Assembly: GCA_036346405.1 (NCBI GenBank)
Contig: CM070551.1
Coordinates: 59,166,488-59,230,487 of the forward strand
DNA length: 64,000 bases
Direction: 5' to 3'
From: Phyllostachys edulis
Taxonomy: Eukaryota; Streptophyta; Magnoliopsida; Poales; Poaceae
Under the pieces are notes generated by a model, which saw only the letters and a list, made by a program, of their open reading frames with translations, had not been told where the DNA came from and made no database searches. A program made the position numbers and the translations under genes. Below are positions 23,385-34,854 of the stretch, in pieces. Position 1 is the stretch's first letter, and each line of letters starts with the position of its first letter.

Positions 23385-24300
23385 ATGTGCTTCATGGCCG
23401 ACTCCATCGACGCCGATGACAATGATGAGGTACTTCCATCCTATGATGTCCTTTCTGCTAGATGCGATAACATGTATGAGCAATTGCTTAGTCAAGATAA
23501 GGCTTTAGAGTTCACCATGGCTAGGAATAAGGATCTAGAGTCACAAGTCGACAATTTGACATTAGAGATTGTGAATGCTAAGAGTCTAGATGTTGATGAA
23601 TGTTCATCCTGCCATGCTTTGCACTCTGAACTGTCTAAACTGCAATCTGCTCATGATATTGCTTTGCATCAACTTGAAAATGCTAGAACTGAGCTAATTG
23701 ATGTTAAATCTGCTCCATGTGAAAAATGCTTAAAGTCTAGCAAATTGGATGCTTCTGGTAATGTGAAATCTAGCTTTTGCTCTTTCTGCTTAGAACGCGA
23801 ACATGAAGTTAAGGATATTCTAGAAGCAGTTAGAGCTAAATTTGCCAAGCTTAAGAATACAATTGATTCTACATCTTGTGCCTCTTGTGCCGCCTATAAG
23901 CTTGAAGTTGCTCATCTTAAGGAGAAACATGCTAGAGCCATTAAGGGCAAAACTTGTGAATCATGTATTGATATTGAAAAAGAGAATGCCTATCTCAAGG
24001 AAACTTTAGAAAGATTCTCTAATGGTGAAAAACAGTTAAACATGATTCTAGATAAATCTAAAACTCCTTTTAAGAAGCAAGGTTTAGGATACAACTCGCC
24101 AGACATGTCCAAGCCTAATGTCATTCGTGTCTTGGAAAATGGCTTAGTTGAATTTAAAACCCAACCTACAAAAACTGCTTTTAAATCTGCAGGTTTGTCC
24201 AACCTTCTTTAAGGCAAAAGGTGCTTCTCCCAAGGGTACAAAATACCATTGCACCTATTGCAAGAAGAGTGGACATTTGGTTGAGTTCTCACGTGAGGTT
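23385..24300 (+). pseudogene. Copia gag-like segment, second coiled coil and third zinc knuckle
   Basis: A new open frame (to 24212) is again a coiled coil with CxxC pairs (DECSSCHALHSELSKL, APCEKCLKSSKL, CSFCLEREHEV, TSCASCAAYKLEVAHL, KTCESCIDIEKENAYL). A third knuckle, in another frame at about 24247-24290, reads CTYCKKSGHLVEFS with its last cysteine lost. The arrangement repeats that of the first gag segment and suggests an internal duplication or two gag-related ORFs in the ancestral element. Frameshifts separate it from pol. Confidence 0.6.
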
Positions 24301-24599
24301 GAAGAACGCTAAGAAAAATATTGCTAGAATGTCATCTAATCAACCTAGAGCTTTTATGAGACATGGTCACGCATAAAAGAAGAACCCCGCCTAGGATTTG
24401 TTGCACATGCTCATCATCATGTTCCTAGACAGATGCATCTCATGTTCTCGTTACCATTGCTCATAATAGAACCGCTAATAAAGTCAAGGATAGCACATCT
24501 GCTTGCATACTACTGCAGAGACGAGTGTCTCAAGATCGGGTTCCCAAGTCGCTTTTAACTAACCCCAGATTGAGACACATCGCTTTTGTTCCTTGATTT

Positions 24600-25168
24600 T
24601 CGTGATTGGCGCGAAGGGGAAGAACACATGGTTCGTCGACCGTGTTCACGCCACATGACCGAGACTCAAGATGGTTCACCTCCTTCACGCGATCAACCGG
24701 TGATGACTTCATCACCTTTGGAGATGATACACAAGGACGCATTGAAGGAACTGGAATGATTCGGGTGAACGACAAGTTCATTCTCAAGGACATTGCGCTT
24801 GTGTTTAAGCTAAGGTACAATCTCCTTTCTGTCTCACAGCTTCTTGATGATGGTTATGAGACTCGTTTTAAGAAGAATGCCTGTCGCGTGCTTGATTCTT
24901 TTGGTGAGCTCGTTTTTGGGATTTCTAGAGTTGGTAGAATTTTTGGAGCTGATTTTTCTGAGTCTCTTGCTGGATCCCTTAAGTGCTTAATTGCTTCTTC
25001 TTCTGATATCTGGCTTTGGCACCGACGGTTGGGGCACATTGGTTTTGATCATTTGACACGAGTTAGCGGCCTTGATCTCATGAGAGGTTTGCCTAAACTC
25101 AAAGTCGCCAAGGATGTCAGATATGCGCCTGTAGGCATGGCAAGCAAGTTGCCGCGTCACACCCGTCA
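24600..25168 (+). pseudogene. Copia protease remnant and GAG-pre-integrase domain
   Basis: The protease start WFVD is followed by a short deletion that removes the catalytic Ser-Gly, leaving CSRHMT-like residues out of frame. Downstream, GRIEGTGMIRVNDKFILKDI, LRYNLLSVSQLLDDGYE and LWHRRLGHIGFDHLTRVSG match the copia region between protease and integrase. The HHCC zinc finger of integrase has lost its two cysteines (VRYAPVGMASK). The frame stops at 25172 and the integrase core resumes in another frame. Confidence 0.78.
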
Positions 25169-26011
25169 TTGACTTTGGTTATGACTGACGGACCGGGACA
25201 GTTGCTTCATATGGATACTGTTGGTCCTGCTAGGGTTCGGTCAATCGGTGGCAATTGGTACATTCTTGTCATAGTCGATGATTTTTCGAGATACTCTTGG
25301 GTGTTCTTTCTTGCTTCGAAGGATGAGGCTTTTGATCATTTTCATGATCTTGTTCTTCGTTTGGCTTCTGAACTTCCTGGTGCCTTGAGAGCGATCCGTA
25401 GTGATAATGGCACGGAGTTCAAGAACGCTTCTTTTGCCCCTTTTTGTGCTGAGCGTGGAATTGAGCATCAGTTCTCTTCTCCACACGTCCCTCAACAAAA
25501 TGGCGTTGTGGAAAGGAAGAATAGGACTCTAGTCGAGATGGCTAGGACGATGCTGGATGAGTATAGCACACCGAGGAGATTTTGGGCTGAAGCTATTGCT
25601 ACAGCTTGCCATATTTCAAACCGTGTCTTTTTGAGACCGTCTTTGGGCAAGACTTCATATGAGCTTCGTTTTGGTAGAAAACCCTCTGTTTCTCACTTTC
25701 GAGTCTTTGGATCGAAGTGTTTTATTCTCAAGATAGGAAACCTAGATAAATTTGAATCAAGGACTTGTGATGGTTTATTTCTGGGTTATCCTGCACATTC
25801 GAGGGGTTTTCGGGTTTTTAATGTTGAAACTAAGATTGTCCAGGAGACATGCAATGTCACTTTTGATGAGACTAGCCCTGGAACTAGATCCGATGTTTCA
25901 GGTGACTTACAGGTGACAGAGAGCATTTTTGTTGAAGAAGATGACGATGAATTTGATTTTGCTCCTTCACCTGTTGCTGATGTTCCTGTGCAAGCTGCCC
26001 AAGCTCCGTAA
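25169..26011 (+). pseudogene. Copia integrase core
   Basis: An open frame of 280 codons contains the DDE catalytic triad of retroviral-type integrase: D in LLHMDTVGP, D in AIRSDNGTEF and E in QNGVVERKNR. The copia-specific stretches LVIVDDFSRYSWVFFL and FGSKCFILKIGNLDKF are also present. The core looks complete, but it depends on gag-pol continuity that is lost upstream and downstream. The frame ends after an acidic tail near 26011. Confidence 0.85.
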
Positions 26012-26220
26012 CTCCACTGTCGCTTCACCTCCGATTGAGGCTCCTCGCTGCATTTCTTCATCGCAAGATTCTGCCGAGGTTGAGGAGACGCTATCTCCCC
26101 TGTGCTCCTTTGCACATTCGAAGCAACACCTCCGGATCGATGATTGGTAATCTCCATGAGCGAGTCACTCGCCTGTATCATGATCCGAGTCTTTTCTCTT
26201 ACTCAGATTTGTAGCTTCTT

Positions 26221-27000
26221 TTGAACCCAAAGATATATCACATGCTTTATCTCGATGCTAGTTGGGTCAATGCCATGCATGAGGAGTTAGAGAATTTTGA
26301 AAGAAATAAAGTTTGGAACCTTGTAGAACCTCCTAGTGGACATAATGTTATAGGAACCTGCTGGGTGTTCAAAAATAAAAAAAATGAGGATGGTTCTGTG
26401 GTTAGAAACAAGGCTAGGTTGGTAGCTCAGGGCTTTAGCCAAAGTTGAGGGGTTAGATTTTGATGAGACATTTGCTCTGTTGCTAGATTAGAAGCCATTC
26501 AAGATTTGCTTGCATTTGCTGCATCTAAAGGTTTTAGGTTGCATCAAATGGATGTTAAGAGTGCCTTTCTGAATGGTTTTATAGAGGAGGAAGTGTATGT
26601 TAGGCAACCCCCTGGTTTTGAGGATCCCAAGCACCCTGATCGCATTTTTAAGCTATCCAAAGCCTTGTATGGTCTTAAGCAAGCCCCTAGAGCCTAGTAT
26701 GAAAGACTTAAGACCTTCTTGCTTAAGAATGATTTTGAAATGGGAAAAGTAGATAAGACTCTTTTCATTCTTAAGCATGGCAATGACTTCCTACTTGTTC
26801 AGATATATGTTGATGATATTATCTTTGGTGGTTCCTCTAATGCTCTTGTTTCCAGTTTTTCTGAGACCATGTCCAGGGAATTTGAGATGAGCATGATGGG
26901 AGAACTCAATTACTTTCTGGGGCTACAAATCAAGCAATGCAAGGAAGGGATCTTCATCCATCAAACGGCACACCAAGGATTTGCTCAAGCGTTTTGATAT
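26221..27000 (+). pseudogene. Copia reverse transcriptase, broken
   Basis: Reverse-transcriptase motifs appear in order across three frames: NKVWNLVEPPSGHNVIGTCW, VVRNKARLVAQGFSQ, RLHQMDVKSAFLNGFIEEEV, PPGFEDP, ALYGLKQAPRA, and the catalytic YVDDIIFGGSS. Damage includes a stop after GFSQS, a TAG in place of the expected Trp after QAPRA (26696-26698), and a frame loss near 26997. The enzyme would have copied element RNA into DNA. Confidence 0.88.
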
Positions 27001-27199
27001 GGGTGATCGCAGTTTATCGCCACTCCCATGGCGACTTCGATCGCTGGATCCAGATGAGGAAGGAGAAGTCGTGGATCAACGCGTGTACCGCAAAGATGAT
27101 CGGCTCCCTCGCACTGACGGCCTCAAGATCGACATCCACTTGCAGGTCCGCCTCTGCTGAGGTTTCAGCGCGCACCGAGGACTTCACATCGCCAAGCCG

Positions 27200-27700
27200 T
27201 TAAGCGCATTTTCAGGTATTTACACTCTACCCTTCAGTATGGTATTTGGTATTCTTGTTCTTCTTCGCTGTCCATTCGGTGGTTTTCTGATTCTGATTTT
27301 GCGGGCTGTAGGCTAGATAGGAAGAGCACATCTGGCACATGTCATTTCTTAGGCACTTCTCTTGTCTCTTGGTCATCTAGGAAGCAATCTTCTGTTGCAC
27401 AATCCATCAAGAAGCGGAATATGTAGTCAGCCGCTAGTTGTCAGAGTCGATTTTGTGGATGGTCTCCACTCTTAAGGATTTTGGGTTAACTTTTGCTAGT
27501 ATTCCTCTTTTCTGTGACAACACTTCTGCTATTAACATTGCTAAGAACCCAGTGCAACATTCTAGGACCAAGCACATAGACATTCGCTATCACTTCCTTA
27601 GAGATCACGTTGAGAAGGGTGATATTGTGCTGCATTTTGTGGAGTCCGAGGCTTAGTTAGCCGATATCCTCACCAAGCCTTTAGACCCAACAAGGTTTGC
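27200..27700 (+). pseudogene. Copia RNase H, broken
   Basis: RNase H motifs are visible: WFSDSDFAGCRLDRKSTSGT, FLGTSLVSWSSRKQSSVAQS, then IPLFCDNTSAINIAKNPVQH, RTKHIDIRYHFLRDHVEKGD, and LADILTKPLD. A stop follows VESEA (27654-27656) and a frameshift lies near 27415. This is the last coding domain of copia pol. The frame closes just before the first polypurine tract at 27748. Confidence 0.85.
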
Positions 27701-27747
27701 CACCTTGAGGAGTGAGTTAGGGGTAATTTATCCCTTTGGGTTGGTTT

Positions 27748-29516
27748 GAGGGGGAGTTGGATCTTTTCTGATTTTTCCTTGTTCATTTAATCTTTTCTTG
27801 ATTTTCTTTTGAACTTGTTGATCTTTTTGATCTTTTAGGCTTTTTGAGCTTTTCTTGCATCTCATTGTATCATATTGCATTCATATGAAAAATCCAAAAA
27901 GATGCATTGTAATATAAGCTTTTCTGCTTATCTTGTAAAATTGATGAAGCTTTGCTTATTACCCTTTGGAGCTTTAGTGTTTCAAATTCTTGCTCAATGC
28001 CATGTCTAGTTCTTTGACTTGCTAGAATTATCATGCTTTCACATGTGTAGCTAAGTCTTTGTTGTATGAGCTAGAACTTGAAAAACAACTTGAACTAAGA
28101 AATTAGCAATTTATGAATTGTTTAGCTAGTTGCGCAATTAGTGCTCCTTTTGTGACATTGGCCCTGTCAAAATTGCTTTGTTAGCTCTTGAATCTAGCCT
28201 TGATCATTACTTGAGCTTCTTGTGTTCCTGAGAATCTAAAACTGCTCTTGTGAAAAATGAAAAATCAAACTTCAAGGTTGTCTTTTGCTTAAATTGTGCC
28301 AAACTACTCTTACGAGACTGCATGTCAAAGACATGAACTTGGAGATAGTTTGATGATCCAGACGATCTCATGGGGACTGCTTGTCACAACTGACATGAAC
28401 CTCAAGATTTGTCGCCCTGGTAGAAGCTTAGGAAGAGTTTGTGGATGGCTCCTAGTCCGTGATCTTCTTCACTAAGATATACCTTTAATCAACTTTTGGT
28501 CAAGCTTAGGATGAGTTTGTGGATGGCTCCTAGTCCAGGATCTTGTCACTAAGTTAGACCATTAGTCAACTTCAATATTCATTGCAAATGAAAAATAGTT
28601 GAAAAATGGGCGTTTGAGAAAATTGAGCAAAATGATTCAATTCAGGACCTATTTGTCTCTTAATGTGGTCTTTGTTAGCTTTTTGATCTAACTTTGACAT
28701 TTTGACATGGCCAGTATCATTTTAGGATCACTGTTGATGAACTTGCTAGATTTGAAGCTTTGCTTAAAATGCTAAAATTCATTGCTGTATATTGAGCCTT
28801 CTTGCTTAGCTTTGTTATATATGTCTTATCATGATCTTGCTAGCGCTGTTAGGCCTGATATGTTGTTTGTGCAACTTTAGAAATGCTAACTTGTTCTTTT
28901 GGGTAATCTCCAAAGCTTCTTGTACTCAACAATTGAAAAATATAAAAAATTGAAGCCACTCTATTGCATTTCATACATGCTCCTTCTTATGCTTTTTCCT
29001 CATTCTGCATTTGTCATCTCTGGATGAGAGGAAGGCGTGATTCCTTGATGACTCCATTGTCAAAGGGGGAGAAGATGGTCGAAAAAGAGGAGAAAAAGGG
29101 GAGATATGAAAAAGGGGGAGTTACTTGGAGAAAAATAAAAAATTTTAAATTTTCTGAAATTTGAGGATCATAGTGAGGGGGAGTTCCTTGTTTGCATTCT
29201 TATGGGTTTATTGCTACTTTTGAACTTGAATTGCAATTCTTGATCCTCACAATGATCAAAGGTCATATCGAACAATTGTTCTTTCATATGGACCTTAAGT
29301 GAGTTTTTGACCCGTTTCTGGAAAATGAAGCTTTCTCGCCTTCTTTTCCCGTATCTCACTTGCTGATACTATTCTGGAGCCAGCTTGGTCATTTCCTTTG
29401 CTTTTTCTTGCATTTGGACCAAGTTGTGCCTTTGAGCGAAAACGCCGAGTTTTTACTTTTTCAAACCTCAAAATTTGCATTTGTGGTAAATTGCCAATGT
29501 GTTCATCAAGGGGGAG
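27748..29516 (+). repeat. Five polypurine tracts of the Sirevirus type
   Basis: (G/A)A(G/A)GGGGGAG copies stand at about 27748, 29062, 29111, 29175 and 29508. The last one abuts the 3' LTR and is the functional position for plus-strand priming. Repeated polypurine tracts between pol and the LTR are a described signature of Sireviruses. The 1.7 kb around them holds no supported gene. Confidence 0.7.
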
Positions 29517-29647
29517 ATTGTGGATGTCATAGGGATATGCTCACGATCTTAATGTGATGGTACAATTGGCAATAGCTTCTTTGGTTTGTCGAAACGATCA
29601 TTTTCGGTTTTGTTAAAATCCTGTTTTCAGCAAGTGTCAGGATCATC

Positions 29648-29985
29648 GGTAGTACCGGCGTGTAATGCGCGGTACTACCACGATGCGGTAGTACCGGCTT
29701 GTGTTTGGCGGTAGTACCACTAGGCGGTATTACCGCAAGCAAAGCGGTACGTAAATTCCAGAGAAGGTGTTTGGGTGTTTTGGATTTCTCGAGGAGCGGT
29801 AGTACCGCGCTGTGGTTGCCGGTAGTACCGCATGGCGGTATGACCGCATGTGAGCGGTATGGATTTTCCAGAGAAGATGTTTTTGGGAAGTTTTGGATTT
29901 CCTTGAGGAGCGGTACGACCGCAGTTATGGGTGCGGTACTACCGCAGTGCGGTAGTACCGGCCCTAACACGGCGGTAGTACCGAT
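29648..29985 (+). repeat. Cluster of CGGTAGTACCG palindromes
   Basis: More than a dozen copies or half-copies of the near-perfect palindrome CGGTAGTACCG occur within about 340 bases. Similar palindromic clusters in the LTR are known from Sireviruses of grasses and are thought to be regulatory. Confidence 0.85.
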
Positions 29986-30661
29986 TGCATTTTCAAGTTG
30001 GGCCATCTTGGTAAAATGGTTATGGGTTAGGTCAAGTTCATGGGTTTCATGGCATATGTGTTGCATGATGCATGTTTTGACTAACGTGGGTCAAGTTGTG
30101 AAGAACTTGTTCCCGAATTCGATTTCTTTGTCTATTGATGTGCAGGTTGCTTGGAGGTCAATGACGGTCAACGGCGAGGATGATCGGGACTAAGCTTGGA
30201 GAGCTGAGGTCCAGAACGATCGGGGATGCCGGGTGAGGTCAATGGAGTCAAGCATTGCGCAAGAGGGACAAAGGTGACCGAACGGGCAGTTCGGTGCGAC
30301 GGGTTCGATCAAGCGACACCTGGTCGGTGCAAGTGCCATGGTGGTTCGGTGGGAGCGGATGGGAGAGACTTGCCGACATGAAGAGAGTCGCTGGATCAAC
30401 CTACACGTGGGCGAAGCATGGAGGTGCTTCACGAAGATGGGACTCGGTCTTTGCAAAGATCGAGACGGGTATTTTGGTAATTTCACCAAATACGCCTTGG
30501 TGACCTAATGCCAACTCATGTGCAAGACGGTGCGGCCAAGAAGTGGATTAGGTCAAGAGAATTGAAGATGGTGCTTTAAAATGCGTGCGTGTGTGACCCG
30601 TTTGTTTTGGGCCTTAATGGGAGCCCATTAGGGTTACTCTTCTACAAGGTCTAAGCCTCCA

Positions 30662-30674
30662 CTATAAATAGAGG
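30662..30674 (+). promoter_or_regulatory. TATA box of the copia LTR
   Basis: CTATAAATAGAGG is a near-consensus plant TATA box about 1.1 kb into the LTR. It would start transcription of whatever lies downstream, here the split gypsy LTR. Confidence 0.7.
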
Positions 30675-31513
30675 AGGGAGGTGGCTGCACCCCCTCAACC
30701 CTTTCATTGCATTGTAAACCCTAGTTTTTGCTTTTGTGCTTAGGGAGAGGATTAGTGGAGGTTAGGGTTCTAGAGAGTTGGATTTGATTTCGTGCTCATG
30801 TATTGAGTCTTTGTCCTCCATTGATGGAGTGGCTGTAAACCAATACCATATCAAATCAATCCAAAGAAAGTTCTATCAAAGATGAGTTCATTTGCTTTCT
30901 TTCTCTCTATTTGATGATTTTGAGTCTTTCTTTGATCCGCAAGTTTTTGGTTGGTTTCTTGCCATGATCTAACTTGCTGTGACATGTGGGAACCCATCTA
31001 GGATCATCTTGATCATCAATCACCCACGAGCAAGTCTCTAGATCATATTTCGATTTTTGCTCGGTTTTGAAACTCACTTCGTTCAAACTGAAAAAGATAG
31101 GAACTTTGGCTTGGATCTTTGCGATCCTTGATTAGAATAGGTTCCTAATATCCTTAGGAAGGTGTGTTCCAAATTTGGTGGAGTTTGGCCTTACGGTTTA
31201 AAAGTTATGTCGATTTTTGATTTCGTTTTTCAGGCTGTTTACTGTTCATTCGCCTTATTTTACTGTTCATGCGGAACTACCACTACTGTTCATTAGCACT
31301 GTTTATAAGGCTGATTTTTGTGTTTTTGGTCGTTTCTTTTGGGGATTTGAAGGGGATTGAGTACAGGTCTTCCGCTATGCTTATATATATATTGATTTTC
31401 ATAGTTCTCATAGCTATTGGAGTCAATATCATGTTTGAATCGGAATTAGATCAAAGCGAAAAATAGATAGTGCTCCTATTCACCCCCCCTCTAGTCGCCT
31501 TTTCGGTCCAACA

Positions 31514-31518
31514 GTAAC
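31514..31518. repeat. Target-site duplication GTAAC, right copy (copia)
   Basis: This follows the CCAACA end of the copia LTR and matches 21158-21162. Confidence 0.7.
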
Positions 31519-34500
31519 TTTAGTAGCATTTGAAATTCAATTCCGCAAAAATGGAGTTCCTCTTCTTTTTCAAATTTCCCGGGCCGCTCTTCCCCTCGGG
31601 CCCAGCCCCTTTTCCTCTCCTAGGCCAAACCCACTCTAGCCCGGCCCATCTTCCCCCTGCCCTGCCCGGCCCTGTCTTCTCTTTCTCTCCCTCCCCTTCT
31701 TTTTCCTTTCTCTGTGCGCCACGCCCGGGTCACCTTCTCCCTTTTTCCCGTGATCGTCGCCTATGCCGCGCGATTGCTCCCTTTGCCGCGTCGCAGCGCA
31801 ATTACCCACGTCGCTCTAGTGGCCACCATCTCGAGGACCACACAGACGCCACAGCGCCAAAGCCGTGTCTCCCACACGCCGCCTCGCCGCCACGCCGCCG
31901 AGCACGACGCCGCCATTCTGTCCTCGGTTGCGCGCGACGCTGCACCCTACACGCATGCCCGCGACCGTGAGGACGCCGAGCCGCACGTCCTCGCAGCATC
32001 TCCCCCGCTCCCGCGCCTCGTTCCCCCGCGTGCGAGCCGCCCACGTCACGCCTTGGGACGATGCCGCGCCAAGGACCGGACCACCCCTCTCGGCCCCCTT
32101 GCTCCCGCGCCGTGGCCTCCCTATAAAGCCCCCTCCACCCTTGCTTGAGCTTCCCACGCCGCCCTTCATCCTGGTAAGTCCCCGAGCAGAGCCCGCCCGA
32201 GCTCCCGTTGACGGTCGCGCCACCTCCTCGCCTCGCCGCCGCTCCGGTGAGCGCCTCGCCTGGCCGACCGCGTCATGAGCATCCCTGCGACGCAAGGATC
32301 CCAACCCCCACCTCCCTTCGCCTTCCCCGTCACCGAGCAGCCCCGCCACCGTGCCCCTTCTTCTCCGCCCAGGGCCGTCGTCGTCGGGCCAATCCGGCCA
32401 TCCCCGAGCTGCCCCGACCACCCGTCCGGCTCCCCCACACCCTCACGCCACTGGTGCGCACTCCCCCTTCCCCACGGCACCGCTCCCTCACTGGTGCCTC
32501 ATGTAGTCAGGCGCTGCCATTGCTGTCCGCCAGGCACAAGGCCGCCTCTCCCGCCCTGTAGTCACCTCCCATTGTGGCCCGCCCTTAGGTGACCCTGCTG
32601 CCCAACCGCCCGCCGCCTGCCGCCTGCCACTGGTGCCACCACCGCCTGCCACTTGCAGCCCCCCCCCCCTCTTTTTTTCTGAGAAGCAAAGAGAGCAGAG
32701 AGCAAATAGAATGGGGAAAAATCAATTTGGGGATCAATTGATTTTGGGCCCACCTGTCATTTGCTTGAACCTCCCTCCCTTTGGCTGCCATGTGGGTCCC
32801 CCCCTTTTCCCTGTGCTATGAACCGGTGCCCTGTGCATATAAACCGAGTCTATGCACTGTAGCCATGCACCCCTCTATCTCTTACCAATTTAATTTCAAT
32901 TAATCTTCGGAAATTCATATCTCCTCCATTCTAACTCCAAAAATTATGAAATAAATTTCTAAAAATTCGTTAAATCAAGATCTTGCTAATAGCATAGGAC
33001 TTGATTAATTTGGAGTTCATTTGTTTATTCTTGTGTATTTATTTGCTCTCTTTGCCGTGGTGCCTTTTTCGGGTATTGTCGCCCGATTAGGATTTGAAGA
33101 CGCCGGCGATCCTCAAGTTGATCAAGACCAAGAGTATCAAGAACCCCTTGCCTTTCACCAAGGCGAGTCAATACTTTGACCATATTGATCCTACATTCTA
33201 TGCAAATTATATTCGTTTAAATTAGCAAAATTGCATGCTTTATTTCTTTATCAACTGTATTTTAAAGCTTAAGGTAGTTAAATACCCACTTGTTGATTAA
33301 TTAATCTAATATGCCATCCTTGATAAATTGAATCCATTAATCCTTGTCACCCTAGTAACTATGGTAATACTAGTTATAAGTTGTACTTAAGCGACATGCT
33401 AGTCTTGCTTAAGTACCGGGATATTAAATACCCCAATCATCTTTTCCTCAAACATAAAATGGTTTGGGTAGTCATTGGTGGTCCATTGGCTAAAAGGTGT
33501 GAAAATAATTTAGTTTACTCCTCAAAAACCCCAATTGCTAGTTCTATCTGGGCGGATGGTGAGGTGGTGGGTGCTCGGGGAGCACATGGATGGTTGGTTT
33601 GTGGAATGAACCGCCCAGATAACCCTAAGGACTTAATCTTGTCACGACCTCCCGTGTTAAACAAGTACAACCACAAGTCTGCAAAGTGCAACTTGGCTTA
33701 GTAAAGTTATTGAACCTTGAAAGTCATCTCACTAGAGGGGAACGAAGAACGTACAAGTGCGGAGATACTCCGGCTTGGAAGGGACACCCAAAAAGGTGAA
33801 GTTACCAGCTACGCTAGTCGTTGTGGCCGGGGCCAACTGTGCTAGTCATTGTGGTAAACATCCCGCACAACATATGGGCGTAACCCCCGTATGGGTGGAA
33901 TGACGAAAGGGGCGAGATACCTAGAAAGGTTACTGTGACGGTCGCCCAACTACATGACTACGGAATCATGTGGGGTAATGGGTAGACTATCTCTTGTGGG
34001 TAAAGTGTGCAACCTCTGCAGAGTCTAAAACTATTTAAACAGCCGTGCCTACGGTCAAAGGCGGACATGGGAATCACAACTTGAGTTAGTGCTATTTCAA
34101 AACTTTGTGGGTGGTATGAAAATGGTGGAAGGGCTTACCTAGCCCTGTGTTGGATTTTTCCTAAGCCGTCGAGCTCGGTGGGTGTGGTTATTGGAGGCAG
34201 CTCCAATTGAAAGGATGCATGTGTAGAGTTCCGACGGATGGAACCTCTACTGTTATTAATTATTGCACATGCTCTCTTTATTAAACTGCAATTTGTTAAA
34301 ATGCTAAGTGATAGGACTTTGTAAGTATGTTATTTGAAAAGCTTGCTTTTGCAAATAAAAGAACCTGAGCCATCCATGTTAAGCCTTGCATGTATATCAT
34401 TGCATTGTGTGTTGGCTCGCGAGCACGGTAGTAGTGTTCATTCTCGCTTCTCCCCCAACCCTTCAGATAATGAAGACGAAGGAGACTACGCTTTCTATGA

Positions 34501-34854
34501 AGGTCCAGGAGATGATGGACAAGGCTATGACGAGGAGTAGTATAGTTCAGTAGTTTAGGTCTCGCCCAGTCTAAGTAGACTCGTTGGTACTCGCGTACAA
34601 CCGATATTATCCAGCCCTTGGTTAATATCCGTCGTACACAGGTCACCCCAGTCGCTTGCTTGTGTGAGATGAGCTCTACCTCGCCTTTTGCTTCCGTTGT
34701 AGTTTATGTTGCCTTTATGTGATGTAATCAATTTGGCCTTCGCGGCCCCTTTTGTAAAACTCGACCCGACGTGGTCTATGTCACTCAGTTGGTTGTAATA
34801 AATTATTAATGTTATTAATTCAATAATTACTCATTCATATTATAGGATATTATA
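31519..34854 (+). mobile_element. Gypsy 3' LTR, right part
   Basis: This continues the LTR that starts at 21039. It has the usual long-LTR order: a GC-rich block, a TATA box (CCCTATAAAGC near 32118-32128), an AT-rich middle, a GCGAGCACGGTAG..CTCGC motif (34417-34450), a CCCAGTCGCTTGC segment and a TGTAATCAATTTGG stretch. It ends GGATATTATA, a decayed inverted match to the TGTAATGTCC start. The large overlapping ORFs of 31530-32592 are GC-rich LTR frames without known motifs. Confidence 0.75.
32118..32128 (+). promoter_or_regulatory. TATA box of the split gypsy LTR
   Basis: CCCTATAAAGC lies at the end of the GC-rich block, the same place as in the sister LTRs. Confidence 0.55.

Larger units (their letters stand above)
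21163..31513 (+). mobile_element. Sirevirus-type Ty1/copia element with a single (3') LTR
   Basis: In order: a primer-binding site (21163), Cys-rich coiled-coil gag regions (21213-24300), protease/GAG-pre-integrase, integrase, reverse transcriptase, RNase H (to about 27700), a 1.8 kb non-coding stretch with repeated polypurine tracts, and a 2.0 kb 3' LTR (29519-31513). The pol order IN-RT-RH is that of copia. Multiple polypurine tracts and palindromic LTR motifs are hallmarks of Sireviruses. No 5' LTR is present: the left GTAAC duplication touches the primer-binding site. Gag and pol both carry stops and frameshifts, so the element is dead. It is inserted in the 3' LTR of a gypsy element. Confidence 0.85.
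29519..31513 (+). mobile_element. 3' LTR of the copia element (2.0 kb)
   Basis: It starts TGTGGATGTC right after the polypurine tract and ends GGTCCAACA, followed by the GTAAC duplication. It contains a cluster of CGGTAGTACCG palindromes, a TATA box near 30662 and the CACCCCCCCTCTAGTCGCC stretch just inside the end. This last motif is typical of Sirevirus LTR ends. Confidence 0.85.

Noticed and set aside
31530..32592. Several ORFs of 100-200 codons on both strands
   Set aside because: They overlap one another in the GC-rich block of the split gypsy LTR, are Pro/Arg/Ala-rich and carry no known domain. They are composition artefacts.
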